Source of the DNA: a virus
Length of the DNA stretch: 36,085 nucleotides
Direction: 5' to 3' (one strand)
IMG/VR virus record: IMGVR_UViG_3300025759_000278
Span: 1 to 36,085 of that record
The notes beneath the pieces were generated by a model. The model worked only from the letters and a program-made list of their open reading frames with translations. It ran no database searches and was not told where the DNA came from. Both the position numbers and the translations under genes were made by a program. Below are positions 1 to 8,897 of this stretch, in pieces. Within the stretch, counting starts at the first letter, position 1. Each line of letters begins with the position of its first letter.

Positions 1-1923
1 AACAGATTGTATTTGTGCTTGGGTTAATGCACCTTGCCATATTCCCGCTTGGCTAATGTTTCCTTTAAAATATTGGTCACCATTAGTTGCATTTAATCCA
101 ATTAATAAAGGTGCAGTATTTGTAACAGAAGCATTAGCAGATGATAAATCAGATGATGTTTCCACTAAAATACCATTTATATAACTTTTAAGATAAGTAC
201 CATTCCAAGTTCCTGTAACATGATACCACTCTCCAACTGTTAAATCTGTTGTGTGATAATTAGAGTCATCAAACCCACCACCATCATTTATAAATGTACC
301 AAATTCATTTCCGTTTCGAAGTCCAATTCCATAATTACATTGTCCCCCTGTAGTTTGTTTTCCAATAATTCTATCATAACCAGATGTGCCAGAACCTATT
401 TTAATCCACGCAGATAAAGTCCAAGATGCAGGAGCATCAAGAACATTACTATCTTCAACTTGCACAAAATCTGTACTTCCGTTAAAACTCGCACTACCAT
501 TTCCAATTGCATCTGCTTGTCCTTCTTTAGCTACATCAACTGCACGAGGTAAGATTGGTGCATTGCCACCATATACTGATGTGGTAGTTGTTGCTCCTTG
601 TGTAAGTGTTGCATCATAATGATTATTATTATTAGTTATACTAATACCGCCACCACCCGCATTATTAGTTACTTTTTTAATAGATATGCTTTTAATGTGA
701 ATTTCTACGCTTGAAGTTGGTATTCTAACCCACAAAGAATTTTTACTTGCTTGATGAATAAAATACCCTGTAATTGTTTTTTCAGGAGCTCCATCATCAT
801 CATTATTCCAATAACCTTCTTTAAATATTAAATCATTTACACCGCCATAACTATCATTTATACCTACATACCACGATTGAGCGTGTTGCCCATCTACTCG
901 TGTATAAGTTATTTCAAATTTATAAAGTTGACCTACTATAAAAGCTTCTAATACAGAAGCATTAGTGCCATTAACTGCTACTTTTGTTATTATTGTATTT
1001 TTAGCTTTTAAAGCACCTTCTGAATAAACTCCTGTATCTCCAAACGCTGAATCAGTACCACCACTATGAAAAGTCCAAGCACCTTGAGTTGCAAGACTTC
1101 CATTATTAGCCATTACCTCTGTGTATTCTGTTGCTCCATGACTATTTAAATAAATATTAGTTGGAAATGAAGTAGTAATTGCTCCAGTACCAATAGCTGG
1201 TGTATCCATACGACCAATAGCATCTACACTATCAAGAGACTGCCACATAACTAAACTTGTTTTTTCTACACCCTTTAGTTGGCTATAGGATTTGTTCATT
1301 ATGGATTGGATTTCTTCTGGTTCTAATCCTCTTGACCAAATTGCTACATTGGTAGCAGAGCCTGTGGATGAATAACTTGAATTGTTAATTGCTCTTCCAA
1401 TTTTAAAAGTCCCTGCACTTGATGCAGTAGTTGCGGGTATAGTGTTACCATAGGAAGAACTTTGTTTAACACCATTTATATATATATTTAATCTTGTTGC
1501 ATTATCAGCTTGAGTACCATCATAAACCATAGCTATATGATTCCAATCTGTCCCAGATAAAGAAGCGTATGCCCAAGCACCACCACTTCCTGTACCAACA
1601 TTAGCATATAAAACACCATCAGTATCTAAATTCAAACCAATTCTATCACCTGTGCCTGTGCTTTTTTCAAAAGTTACTCTATCATTTGATTCTAATCTTT
1701 TTGCCCATCCTGCGATAGTAATTTTAGATGCTCCATCCATATCGTTAATATCGCCACAATCAATGTAATCACCATTACCATCAAACGAAGTTGAACCTTC
1801 TGATGGGAATTTTAGCGTGTCTGACTTATTAGATTTGAAGTCGAGGTATAGTTTAAGGTTGTCCTTAACAAAGGTTAAAAGGGATGCACCACCTTTGACT
1901 AAACTACTAGATAATCCTAGCAT
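1..1923 (-). CDS. LamG-domain tail adhesin, 3' end beyond window
   Basis: This reading frame is open from an ATG at 1923 to the left edge, giving 641 visible residues and no stop, so the C-terminus is missing. Two concanavalin A-like/LamG modules can be read. The first begins near residue 46 (SFDGNGDYIDCG, later WNHIAMVYDG and LNIYINGVKQ). The second begins near residue 480 (SFNGSTDFVQVED, later WYHVTGTWNGTYLKSYINGI). A glycine/asparagine-rich linker lies between them. LamG folds are beta-sandwich carbohydrate-binding domains that are common in marine phage tail fibres, so host-surface binding is the likely role. The gene lies one base after the stop of the preceding 99-residue gene and is last in the visible late arm. 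Assignment as a structural adhesin is fairly sure; its place on the virion is inferred. Confidence 0.8.
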   Translation of the reverse strand, partial: MLGLSSSLVKGGASLLTFVKDNLKLYLDFKSNKSDTLKFPSEGSTSFDGNGDYIDCGDINDMDGASKITIAGWAKRLESNDRVTFEKSTGTGDRIGLNLDTDGVLYANVGTGSGGAWAYASLSGTDWNHIAMVYDGTQADNATRLNIYINGVKQSSSYGNTIPATTASSAGTFKIGRAINNSSYSSTGSATNVAIWSRGLEPEEIQSIMNKSYSQLKGVEKTSLVMWQSLDSVDAIGRMDTPAIGTGAITTSFPTNIYLNSHGATEYTEVMANNGSLATQGAWTFHSGGTDSAFGDTGVYSEGALKAKNTIITKVAVNGTNASVLEAFIVGQLYKFEITYTRVDGQHAQSWYVGINDSYGGVNDLIFKEGYWNNDDDGAPEKTITGYFIHQASKNSLWVRIPTSSVEIHIKSISIKKVTNNAGGGGISITNNNNHYDATLTQGATTTTSVYGGNAPILPRAVDVAKEGQADAIGNGSASFNGSTDFVQVEDSNVLDAPASWTLSAWIKIGSGTSGYDRIIGKQTTGGQCNYGIGLRNGNEFGTFINDGGGFDDSNYHTTDLTVGEWYHVTGTWNGTYLKSYINGILVETSSDLSSANASVTNTAPLLIGLNATNGDQYFKGNISQAGIWQGALTQAQIQSV

Positions 1924-1924
1924 G

Positions 1925-2224
1925 TTAGCCTAAATATGCTACAACTGAACCACTAGCTAAAGTAAATCCAGTCCATCTACCAAAAATTGTAACACCTTGT
2001 GGAAATGTATTCCCAGAGTCTACAGCATCTCCATTACCACCTGATGTTCCTATATAATCAGAACTTTCTGGTAATAAAGCACTAAAAGTAGCGTCTTCTA
2101 AAAATTGAATAGCTACAATACTTTTGCCTGTAATTGCATCTGTACCATCCTCAAGCAAGCAACCAGCTTGTCCTAATGCTACATTGTTAGACTCATTAAC
2201 TGAATATTTATGTAAATCTGCCAT
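1925..2224 (-). CDS. small virion protein, unknown
   Basis: This encodes 99 residues with a beta-rich look: short alternating hydrophobic stretches such as KSIVAIQFLEDATFSALLP and a C-terminal GVTIFGRWTGFTLASGSVVAYLG. That resembles small phage surface or decoration proteins, but no family is recognised with certainty. The ATG at 2224 follows a good AGGAGAAAC-type ribosome site. It sits directly upstream of the LamG gene (one-base gap) and after the connector-type genes, so it is probably a virion component. No cysteine-pair motif or membrane segment is seen. Confidence 0.65.
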   Translation of the reverse strand: MADLHKYSVNESNNVALGQAGCLLEDGTDAITGKSIVAIQFLEDATFSALLPESSDYIGTSGGNGDAVDSGNTFPQGVTIFGRWTGFTLASGSVVAYLG

Positions 2225-2280
2225 TTTGTTTCTCCTATCTTATGCCTTACCGAGCGTGACAATTCTCATGGGCATATTGG

Positions 2281-2712
2281 TTATCTAAAATCTGCTGGCA
2301 CTATAGATCTTGTACCGCCAGTCTTATCTCTTTTCTTTGAGCCAAATCTTCTTATGGCTTCATCAAAATTTTTCTGATGCATATTTGCAAGTTGTATTGA
2401 TGCAGCTGATACATTAGGGTCTTGAGCTTGACTAGCTCTATCCATGTATAAACACTTCTTAACATAATCAACTACTGCACTATGCATTGTGTTATCTATA
2501 TCTAAAGAATCTGTTATTGCACTTACACTATTAGGTTCTCCATAATAATGTATTAATAATCCATCAGTAACTGATTCTGCTATAGCTTGAAACTTCTTTC
2601 TATGAGAGCTTCTATTGTCTCCATTACTATCAACGCTAGTTACTAAACAAAGTTTATCTCCCTCGATAAACCATCTAGCAACGCTCTCTGGATATTTTAT
2701 ATTACTAGCCAT
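2281..2712 (-). CDS. connector/neck-region structural protein, unknown
   Basis: This 143-residue protein is rich in helix-forming residues. It has a central segment with STMHSAVVDYVKKC-like character and a basic C-terminus (RRFGSKKRDKTGGTRS). It starts one base after the stop of the 223-residue gene upstream and belongs to the run of small genes that follows the capsid genes, where tailed phages usually encode head-completion and tail-adaptor proteins. No specific family is recognised. The 56-base gap to the next gene holds only its ribosome site. Virion function is inferred from position. Confidence 0.6.
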   Translation of the reverse strand: MASNIKYPESVARWFIEGDKLCLVTSVDSNGDNRSSHRKKFQAIAESVTDGLLIHYYGEPNSVSAITDSLDIDNTMHSAVVDYVKKCLYMDRASQAQDPNVSAASIQLANMHQKNFDEAIRRFGSKKRDKTGGTRSIVPADFR

Positions 2713-2713
2713 A

Positions 2714-3385
2714 TTAATCTGGCCTTTCTACTGCTGATTCATAAGTATATCTAACTTTATTAACAGTCCATGTTGCTTTCTCACCATTACCGGGAGAGGT
2801 AAAAATTACGTAATCACCAACTTTATATCCTAAAGAAGCTGTTGTAACAGCAGTTAATTTTGGATGACCACTTGAATTAGTTGTAATTGTTACTCTAAGT
2901 GTATTTGCTCCACTACCAGTTGTACTATGAGGTGCAACATCTGTATGAGTTTGATTAGCAGTCCAAGTTCCAGTATATGTATTTGGAACTCCACCAGCTC
3001 CAGATAATGTAGTAATAGCAGTACTAGTATTCGGAGTAAACGACAATACTTCTCCTGTGTCTTCAAATGAATCCATTAGTAAAATATTATCATCAACTAA
3101 CCTAGGTATGCGTATATAATCGCCTTCGTTATCCATTAGGTCAACTCTAAAAATTTTATTTGCTTCTAATTTATTTGTAGAAGAATCTGATGCCCCATCT
3201 CCTATATCATACCACATTTGATTAGCAACTGTACTAATTCTTGATTGTACTGATTTAGTATCATACATACCTATTTGTACAAGAGCATCATTAATTAAAG
3301 TCATGATATACTTTTCTGGTGCTCCCGGAAAGTTTTCACGAACTCTACTAATTAATTGCTTTACTGTTATGCCATGAACTGCCAT
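2714..3385 (-). CDS. head-tail connector-like protein, unknown
   Basis: This encodes 223 residues. The N-terminal third is helical (VKQLISRVRENFPGAPEKYI, then MTLINDALVQIGMYD) and is typical of small adaptor proteins that dock on a portal ring. The rest is a serine/threonine-rich beta region (VPNTYTGTWTANQTHTD) that ends with a charged tail. It is one base away from both neighbouring genes, which suggests coupled translation within the late operon. Its position after capsid and before adhesin suits an adaptor, stopper or tail-tube role. This is inference from fold impression and order, not family recognition. Confidence 0.6.
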   Translation of the reverse strand: MAVHGITVKQLISRVRENFPGAPEKYIMTLINDALVQIGMYDTKSVQSRISTVANQMWYDIGDGASDSSTNKLEANKIFRVDLMDNEGDYIRIPRLVDDNILLMDSFEDTGEVLSFTPNTSTAITTLSGAGGVPNTYTGTWTANQTHTDVAPHSTTGSGANTLRVTITTNSSGHPKLTAVTTASLGYKVGDYVIFTSPGNGEKATWTVNKVRYTYESAVERPD

Positions 3386-3386
3386 A

Positions 3387-3989
3387 TTATAAACTTTCTA
3401 TCTCTCTTTTATAATCGTCTTTTAACTGAGCTAATATTGGTATTATTAACTCAACATCTTGGTCGTGAGCTAACATATACTCTGAAGCTTTTATGCAAGC
3501 TAATAAGACTACTGCTCTCTCTGCTTCATCTGGAAATGTAGCTATAGTTGTATCGTCATAAGATATAGTCGGAAACTGAACTTCAGAATACTTGCAAGCT
3601 CCAGAAGCAGGTAATACATCTACCTTATTATTTTCTACAAAAAATACAGGGTCTGTAGCTGTTGCTTGATTAATATCATCAGCATCAGAATACCTACCTT
3701 TTTGATTTGCCTCTATTCTCCTGCAAGGTTGTTCTATGCTACCATCATTTCTTGTTATATGTAAGATATGACCAGTATTTAAAACACTAGGAGAACCAGA
3801 TGTAAATGATACCTCAGATGCACATAAATGAAGAAGTCTTTTAGGAAGCATGTTTATAACTTCCTTTGCAGAATCCTTTAACCATTGATCTGTTAAAGTT
3901 CTGTAAGTTTCTCCAGTAGCAGTACTGTCTGAGCTATCGGCGTCAAACCCAGTTAATGCATGTATCTCTTGTGAAAAGTTCCAAGCCAT
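3387..3989 (-). CDS. head-tail adaptor-like protein
   Basis: This encodes 200 residues from an ATG at 3989. It is mostly helical at both ends (TLTDQWLKDSAKEVINMLPK near residue 31, and ERAVVLLACIKASEYMLAHD near residue 156) around a beta-rich centre. That helix–beta–helix plan, with a conserved-looking C-terminal helix bundle, is common in phage head-tail adaptors. The gene lies immediately downstream of the lysine-rich micro-gene and one base upstream of the 223-residue gene. The call rests on layout and operon position; I cannot name a Pfam family. Confidence 0.55.
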   Translation of the reverse strand: MAWNFSQEIHALTGFDADSSDSTATGETYRTLTDQWLKDSAKEVINMLPKRLLHLCASEVSFTSGSPSVLNTGHILHITRNDGSIEQPCRRIEANQKGRYSDADDINQATATDPVFFVENNKVDVLPASGACKYSEVQFPTISYDDTTIATFPDEAERAVVLLACIKASEYMLAHDQDVELIIPILAQLKDDYKREIESL

Positions 3990-3992
3990 TTA

Positions 3993-4088
3993 TTACTTCT
4001 TTTTCTTTTTCATCTTTTTGCTAGATGCTTTTTTCTTTTTAGGCGGTCTGCCTTTTTTACTTCCGTATGTACCCTTACCGTATGGCAT
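3993..4088 (-). CDS. 31-residue lysine-rich micro-protein
   Basis: The frame reads ATG at 4088 to TAA at 3993 and gives 31 residues: an N-terminal MPYGKGTYGSKKGRPPKKKK, then a tail made almost wholly of Lys and Ser. The opening GKGTYGSKKGRPPK resembles short basic peptides seen in many marine phage late operons, but that comparison is from memory. It overlaps the upstream zinc-ribbon gene by 14 bases and ends three bases before the 200-residue gene starts. Its extreme charge suggests nucleic-acid binding inside the capsid; this is inference. Confidence 0.65.
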   Translation of the reverse strand: MPYGKGTYGSKKGRPPKKKKASSKKMKKKKK

Positions 4089-4314
4089 TTACTTTCTCCT
4101 TCCAAAAGTTTTTTTGTTTAGCTTCTCTTTGTGCTACCTCACTAGCTACATGGTCATCTAAACTTATTGTATTAAATTCTATATCGCTTCTCTTACCCTG
4201 CTCGCTCATCATAAACATATTAGTTGTAAACAATGGAGCTGATGCTCTTTTACCACAAGCTTTACAATAAAACCAGTTATCTTTATTTGGTGTGTTACAA
4301 TGTATACAATTCAT
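4075..4314 (-). CDS. zinc-ribbon protein of the late operon
   Basis: This is 79 residues if started at the ATG at 4314. The N-terminus reads MNCIHCNTPNKDNWFYCKAC, with two CxxC pairs at residues 3/6 and 17/20, a classic zinc ribbon. The rest is polar and ends in a basic helix (REAKQKNFWKEKVNAIR). The frame could be extended to an ATG at 4350, but that start would lie in the 3' arm of the terminator hairpin, so the internal ATG is preferred even though its ribosome site is weak. The role is unknown; it lies between capsid and connector genes. Confidence 0.6.
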   Translation of the reverse strand: MNCIHCNTPNKDNWFYCKACGKRASAPLFTTNMFMMSEQGKRSDIEFNTISLDDHVASEVAQREAKQKNFWKEKVNAIR

Positions 4315-4324
4315 ATTCAAAATA

Positions 4325-4350
4325 GTGGGGACATCATAAGACATCCCCAC
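4325..4350 (-). terminator. rho-independent terminator after capsid genes
   Basis: On the minus strand the perfect 7-bp arms GTGGGGA and TCCCCAC enclose a 12-base loop and are followed by TATTTTG. The hairpin lies 14 bases after the stop of the decoration-like gene. It would partly separate the abundant capsid transcripts from the downstream connector genes. The U-tract is short, so read-through is likely. Confidence 0.6.
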
Positions 4351-4364
4351 ATATCCTTTATTTG

Positions 4365-4646
4365 TTAGTCAGCAGATTTAGCACCAACATCGCCAAAATA
4401 CATGACTGTTAGGTCATCATTAGCGGCTGCAGCTGCACCTAAGGTAACTGTAATTACACTACCAGAAACTGAACAACTTTCAACGTAAGTTCCGTTTGTA
4501 TTTGTGTTTCCAAGGCATGCAATTGCGTAACCATCCGCAGGTGCGTCTGATGGTATATCAACTGTTTGAGAAGCAGAAGCTCCACAATTATGGTCAATTG
4601 TGTAGATTCCACCACCTATGTTTTTTTCTAGTACATTAGCTCTCAT
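4365..4646 (-). CDS. probable capsid decoration protein
   Basis: This encodes 93 residues rich in Gly, Ala, Ser and Thr with beta-strand alternation (SVSGSVITVTLGAAAAANDD) and almost no basic residues. Size, composition and position directly after the major capsid gene (two-base gap) fit a head-decoration or capsid-stabilising protein. Two Cys residues occur in beta-rich stretches. No family is named with certainty. A terminator follows it, so it is probably expressed at a level close to that of the capsid. Confidence 0.55.
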   Translation of the reverse strand: MRANVLEKNIGGGIYTIDHNCGASASQTVDIPSDAPADGYAIACLGNTNTNGTYVESCSVSGSVITVTLGAAAAANDDLTVMYFGDVGAKSAD

Positions 4647-4648
4647 GA

Positions 4649-5968
4649 TTAAACTCCTTGTAAGTGAATTAACATATGGCTTTCAGGAAGTGATACTTCT
4701 AATCCAGCTTCAGTTAAAATCATATCTTTACGTAAGTCTTCATCAGCTGCTTGAACGTTAGTCATGATTTGAGTGTCTCTGTTAACACCATTACCGACTA
4801 ATGGTCTGTAAGCAACATTGTCCATATCAACTAAGCACAAGAAGCCAGAAGCAAATCCTCTGAATAGAGGCTCCTTAACTAAATTCATTGTACCGTGAAT
4901 TGTTTCAATCTGTAAGACTTGATGTCCAAAAGAACCTTGAGATTTTTCTATATTATATCTAAGCTCGTTGTTTATTGAACCGTCAAGAAAGCTATTAGAA
5001 TCCATCTTGTTAAAGAAAGTAATTACAGGTAAACTAGCCAAAGCTAATTTAGAACCTGAGTTACCTCTTGCTGGGTCATAAAGAACTTCAAAATCACTTA
5101 AGATTCTATCATAAGTAAGTTGAGCTCTTGTTGCACTCCTAAAGTAAGGAGAGCCAGCTGAGTAAGCTAAGTCATCAGTTCCTGTTTTAGCAGTACCATT
5201 AGCTAAGATATGTCCAGCAATACCTTCAGTATACTGGATTCCACCTTGACTAGCACGCTGACCAAAAAGCATAGCTCTTTCGATGTCTACTTTGTGCTCA
5301 CGAAGTTTAAGATTCCAAATTCTTTGGAACTCATCTGCGTAACCACGGTAACGAGTAGCTCTTGCAGTATTAGACATTTCACAAGCTGTTTTAAAGATTT
5401 GGGTATAACCAAAATCGTTATCAAGCTCTTCTGACCATACGTCTGGAGAACCAGAACCTTCAGCAAAAGAAGTACCGATTACAGTACACTTTGCATTATC
5501 AACTGTTCCACCAGAATCTGCACCAGAAATTGTCTTACCGATAAAAGAAGTGTCACTTCCCTCATCAACTGGATTAGACTCAATTCTTACGATAACTGGG
5601 TCTGATACAGAACTACTTTCTTGCCCTATTGCAAAAACCATTCCTTTGATAAGCCAATCAACTGAAGCTCCTCCAGAGGTGTCGACATTATAAGATAATG
5701 TAGAACCAACAGCAGGTATAGCTTCTTCACCTTTTAATGAGAAAGAACGGTCAGTCATAGATACTTTTGTTCTATCTTCTAGAAAACGGAACTGTGGGTC
5801 ATCGGTTGGAACTTTAGCTACCTTAGAAAGATACACGAAAAACGGGGATTCGTCTGGAGCTAAGTCTGCAACACGGTCTGAAAAGTTGAATAAACGCCTA
5901 GTATGATAGCCTGAAGCTGCCGAACCGGGGTCACCAACGTTCACAATTCCTGCATTGTAATTCGCCAT
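4649..5968 (-). CDS. major capsid protein
   Basis: This 439-residue protein is encoded directly after the scaffold gene. The segment YTQIFKTACEMSNTARATRY, followed by GYADEFQRIWNLKLREHKVD and IERAMLFGQRA, matches the characteristic core of DUF5309-type HK97-fold phage capsid proteins (SU10-like). In these, a helix-rich spine precedes a Gly-rich loop. The C-terminal half carries the expected beta-rich domain and a conserved-looking NVQAADEDLRKDMILTEAGL near the end. An AAGGAG ribosome site precedes the ATG. It assembles the icosahedral shell around the scaffold. The call is confident on order and core sequence; the exact family label is from recall. Confidence 0.85.
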   Translation of the reverse strand: MANYNAGIVNVGDPGSAASGYHTRRLFNFSDRVADLAPDESPFFVYLSKVAKVPTDDPQFRFLEDRTKVSMTDRSFSLKGEEAIPAVGSTLSYNVDTSGGASVDWLIKGMVFAIGQESSSVSDPVIVRIESNPVDEGSDTSFIGKTISGADSGGTVDNAKCTVIGTSFAEGSGSPDVWSEELDNDFGYTQIFKTACEMSNTARATRYRGYADEFQRIWNLKLREHKVDIERAMLFGQRASQGGIQYTEGIAGHILANGTAKTGTDDLAYSAGSPYFRSATRAQLTYDRILSDFEVLYDPARGNSGSKLALASLPVITFFNKMDSNSFLDGSINNELRYNIEKSQGSFGHQVLQIETIHGTMNLVKEPLFRGFASGFLCLVDMDNVAYRPLVGNGVNRDTQIMTNVQAADEDLRKDMILTEAGLEVSLPESHMLIHLQGV

Positions 5969-5979
5969 TTAAGACTCCT

Positions 5980-6729
5980 TTATATATTATTATTTCTACT
6001 ATTCGTGCCAATAACTCCATTCCAGATTTCATCTAGCTCATTTGGCTTGCTAGGTTCTCCACCTTGTAAGACGCCAGCTGTTTGAGGAATGTTTTTAGTC
6101 CTCTTTACAGCTTCTATACTCTCATTAGTTATTGTCTCAGGAACGTTATTAAATTTCCTATATACATCAACTAATATATTGAGCGGAACATCTTGCCTAG
6201 GCTTTGTAGCAAACTGGACAAAATCATCAACTTGATTCTGATCTGTCATATTGTATTTACTAGATAATTCCTTCTTTAAGTTATTGACAGCCATTGTCTC
6301 TTGTATGCCCTTCATCTTTTCATTTACAGCATTATCTACAAGAGATTTCTGTTCCCTAACTCTCATCTCGTAAGATGGAGAGCCGGGCTTATAGTAGGCT
6401 TCCCATGGGTCGAATGAGTTTTCATCAAGTCCCTGTTGTGGGTCTTGAGGACTACTTACATTCCCAGTTTGTTCACCGTTCAAGGTTTGTTTCATTGCTT
6501 CCACTACATCTGGCCTTTCTTTTAATACATTTCCTAGTTTTTCCAACTGTTTCAATTCATTGTACTCAGCTTTCATCTTATCGTATTCTGCTGATTTTTT
6601 ATCGTACATAGATTGAAACTTCTTAGCATCGTCCTGAGGATTTGCCTCAGGCTCTGCTACTACCTCTTCAAAATGATTATCTGCCATTTCCTCCTGAACA
6701 GTTTCTTCTTGTTTAAGGTTATCTTCCAT
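5980..6729 (-). CDS. capsid scaffolding protein
   Basis: This encodes 249 residues. The N-terminal 45 residues are very acidic (EETVQEEMADNHFEEVVAEP). They are followed by a long predicted coiled coil (residues about 38–80, FQSMYDKKSAEYDKMKAEYN), a flexible Pro/Gln/Gly-rich middle and a helical C-terminal part. This is the usual profile of phage scaffolds, and the gene sits between portal and major capsid as expected. Scaffolds guide procapsid assembly and then leave. No protease motif is seen, so exit rather than self-cleavage is presumed. Confidence 0.75.
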   Translation of the reverse strand: MEDNLKQEETVQEEMADNHFEEVVAEPEANPQDDAKKFQSMYDKKSAEYDKMKAEYNELKQLEKLGNVLKERPDVVEAMKQTLNGEQTGNVSSPQDPQQGLDENSFDPWEAYYKPGSPSYEMRVREQKSLVDNAVNEKMKGIQETMAVNNLKKELSSKYNMTDQNQVDDFVQFATKPRQDVPLNILVDVYRKFNNVPETITNESIEAVKRTKNIPQTAGVLQGGEPSKPNELDEIWNGVIGTNSRNNNI

Positions 6730-6749
6730 TTTAAACTCCTCGATTTCTT

Positions 6750-6824
6750 TTAATTAATAGCTTCACCCTTACGGATGTCATTTAAAAGCAGAACCGTGTG
6801 TTCCTCAAACGTCCTAACGGACAC
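6750..6824 (-). CDS. possible 24-residue micro-ORF
   Basis: A GTG at 6824 opens a 24-codon frame (MSVRTFEEHTVLLLNDIRKG, then EAIN) that ends at TAA 6750. It fills most of the 100-base gap between portal and scaffold. A purine-rich GGAAGG lies almost directly against the start, closer than is ideal. The peptide looks like a plausible amphipathic helix. Evidence is thin; the gap might instead be a leader for the scaffold gene. Confidence 0.3.
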   Translation of the reverse strand: MSVRTFEEHTVLLLNDIRKGEAIN

Positions 6825-6829
6825 CCTTC

Positions 6830-8812
6830 CTACCTTTGTGGTTCTTGTTTTCCTAGTCTTTCCTGCGCATCTACTACATTCTTCAACTTTTCTAACTTTA
6901 CTTTATTATTGAACTTCATGTCCGTCATAATATCCTTAAGCTGTGACTTAAATTTTTGTGCTTCGACCTGCTTCCTAGAGTGAACATTTTCACGTTGAGA
7001 AGTCTGCAAATCTCCGCTTAAGTCTTTTATTTGCTTTTCTAGTTGTTTAATATAGCTTTGCATTTGTGCCATCTGACCTTTCCTTTTCAAGACACCTTCT
7101 TTGTCAAAAATCTCTGATTTCTTTAAGACCTCGACATCGTCTACCAAGCCCATCTTAAAAGCATCTAAGTACATCTGATATTCAGCTACTCTATTAGACG
7201 GCAATGTTGAGCCTGATACTATTCTTACGTCATGCTGACCAATACTAATATCATTTTGTATCGATTGCAATTCACGAGTTTTATCATCGTACATCTTCGT
7301 ATTGATTGTATATTCAGTTAAATCATTATTCGGTTGTACAATTCTAAAAGTTTTTTGATAAGTGTAATGACCCTTGGCTAAATTATAAATACACCTACCT
7401 AATCTGTTTAAGCTTCCTTCAATATCTCTTAACTTTGACTTACCTCGAGTCTCACCGTGTTGAGATAGCATTGCAGTTCCTCTAACTGTATCGGGAGCTT
7501 TATCTCTAAAGCCCTGCATCAACTCAGGAATACCAAAACTTAAATCTATATAATGCTCTACTCTATCTATTAACGCATAAAACTCACCAGCAAGTGACTG
7601 AGGGGCAGGAAAGTGTGGTTGCCCAAACTCTGGATTATAAGGTATGACTGCATTGGGATTGGCCCAATCTTTTTCCAGCTGCCCCAAGTCATCTACGCTA
7701 CCCTCTGGAACGAGTAGCTTTAGGCCTGCAGAGGCCTGTGCGTGAGAGAGAGTGAGAGAAAAAAGTTTGTTTAACAGTCTTTGAGAATCCTTTACCTTAG
7801 ATACATCTGATTTTGGATACGGAGTATTTGTCCATATATTTGGAACTGGTACTATCGGATACACATCAGTATTTAATATGTTCTCGTAAAGCAATACATC
7901 GCCAACTGTACATGTAATTTTAATTCTTGTTTGTTGAACCTCTACTAAATCAACAAGACCTTGCTCAATTATTTCTGCATTCTGCTCAATAAACTGAAAG
8001 TATTGTTCTTGATTTAATATTTGCTCTTGACCATTCTGTCTGTTAAAAAGTCTATAGAATGGAACTTTTACTTTTTGAAATCTTTCTAATATTCTATATC
8101 TCTCTGTTCTCTGTATATCTCTACCTAAAACTTCATCAGGTGTAAAAGACTGAGTTGAGTTTTTCATTTGAGAACTAGGATAATCCTCTTCATTTGTTAT
8201 AGCTTCAATGTCATCTATAGAATCTATTAACGTAGGATATATATTAAGAATCTGGTCTCTTGTAACTACGGTAGATAAAATCATTCCAGATGCGTCATCA
8301 AAGTAACGATGTCTTGACGCTGGGTCTACGTAAACTCTAAAGGGGTCTACATATGTGAATTTTATCTCGCCCCGTCCGTAATCAGCCTCAGGGTCAATGT
8401 AGGCATAAAAATATCCAAGACCTGTTGTAGCATAATCATGCACAGCTTGCTTGAACTGGGTATCTCCATCAGAGATATCCCATACGTACTCTAGTATAAC
8501 ACGCCATACTAGGGCGAGTCTATTATCAGAATCTTCTCGTCCTATGGCGCTATATTTAGGAGAACGAGAAGTTAATAGAGATTTTAATTTTTCTATGGCT
8601 GCATATACACGGTCTATTACAAAATCAGCTTGACCTACTGATTGTAAAATTTCAGACTCATCATTTGTGTAATGGTTGCCTAAAAAGAAGTCGACAGAGT
8701 CACGAGCTTCTGTATCCCAGTCAGCCCTACTGTCTCTCCATGTTCTCCATAACTGCTTATTAACTTCAGCTGGATTTTGCTCCTGCTGTTCTATTTCTTG
8801 TATACTAGAGAT
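6830..8812 (-). CDS. portal protein, non-standard start
   Basis: This is about 660 residues. The body has portal hallmarks: an N-terminal helical region (LWRTWRDSRADWDTEARD, then DFFLGNHYTN), the DPFRVYVDPASR segment, the long clip/stem region, GFRDKAPDTVRGTAMLSQHG and a C-terminal coiled coil (LEKQIKDLSGDLQTSQRENV). The first in-frame GTG (8443) lies deep inside the domain. Coding-quality sequence continues upstream to a stop at 8831–8833, yet contains no ATG, GTG or TTG. The best start is ATC at 8810–8812, seven bases after AAAGG on the minus strand. The portal forms the dodecameric DNA gate at one capsid vertex and docks the terminase. A σ70-like promoter lies just upstream. The function is sure; the start is not. 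Confidence 0.85.
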   Translation of the reverse strand: MSSIQEIEQQEQNPAEVNKQLWRTWRDSRADWDTEARDSVDFFLGNHYTNDESEILQSVGQADFVIDRVYAAIEKLKSLLTSRSPKYSAIGREDSDNRLALVWRVILEYVWDISDGDTQFKQAVHDYATTGLGYFYAYIDPEADYGRGEIKFTYVDPFRVYVDPASRHRYFDDASGMILSTVVTRDQILNIYPTLIDSIDDIEAITNEEDYPSSQMKNSTQSFTPDEVLGRDIQRTERYRILERFQKVKVPFYRLFNRQNGQEQILNQEQYFQFIEQNAEIIEQGLVDLVEVQQTRIKITCTVGDVLLYENILNTDVYPIVPVPNIWTNTPYPKSDVSKVKDSQRLLNKLFSLTLSHAQASAGLKLLVPEGSVDDLGQLEKDWANPNAVIPYNPEFGQPHFPAPQSLAGEFYALIDRVEHYIDLSFGIPELMQGFRDKAPDTVRGTAMLSQHGETRGKSKLRDIEGSLNRLGRCIYNLAKGHYTYQKTFRIVQPNNDLTEYTINTKMYDDKTRELQSIQNDISIGQHDVRIVSGSTLPSNRVAEYQMYLDAFKMGLVDDVEVLKKSEIFDKEGVLKRKGQMAQMQSYIKQLEKQIKDLSGDLQTSQRENVHSRKQVEAQKFKSQLKDIMTDMKFNNKVKLEKLKNVVDAQERLGKQEPQR

Positions 8813-8850
8813 GTCTACACCTTTATAAAGTTAAAATAATTTCAAAGACT

Positions 8851-8879
8851 AATTTAATACAAGTTTTCCCGAAAGTCAA
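8851..8879 (-). promoter_or_regulatory. σ70-type promoter for portal–capsid genes
   Basis: On the minus strand TTGACT (8879–8874), a 17-base spacer and TAAATT (8856–8851) lie in the AT-rich gap between large terminase and portal. The −35 matches consensus at five of six bases and the −10 at four of six. A start near 8844 would leave a leader of about 32 bases before the portal ribosome site. Confidence 0.55.
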
Positions 8880-8897
8880 CCCTTTTTTTAAAAAAAA

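Noticed and set aside
386-619. Plus-strand frame of 77 codons
   Set aside because: It is the complement of the LamG coding sequence, which is open through the whole region with clear domain motifs.
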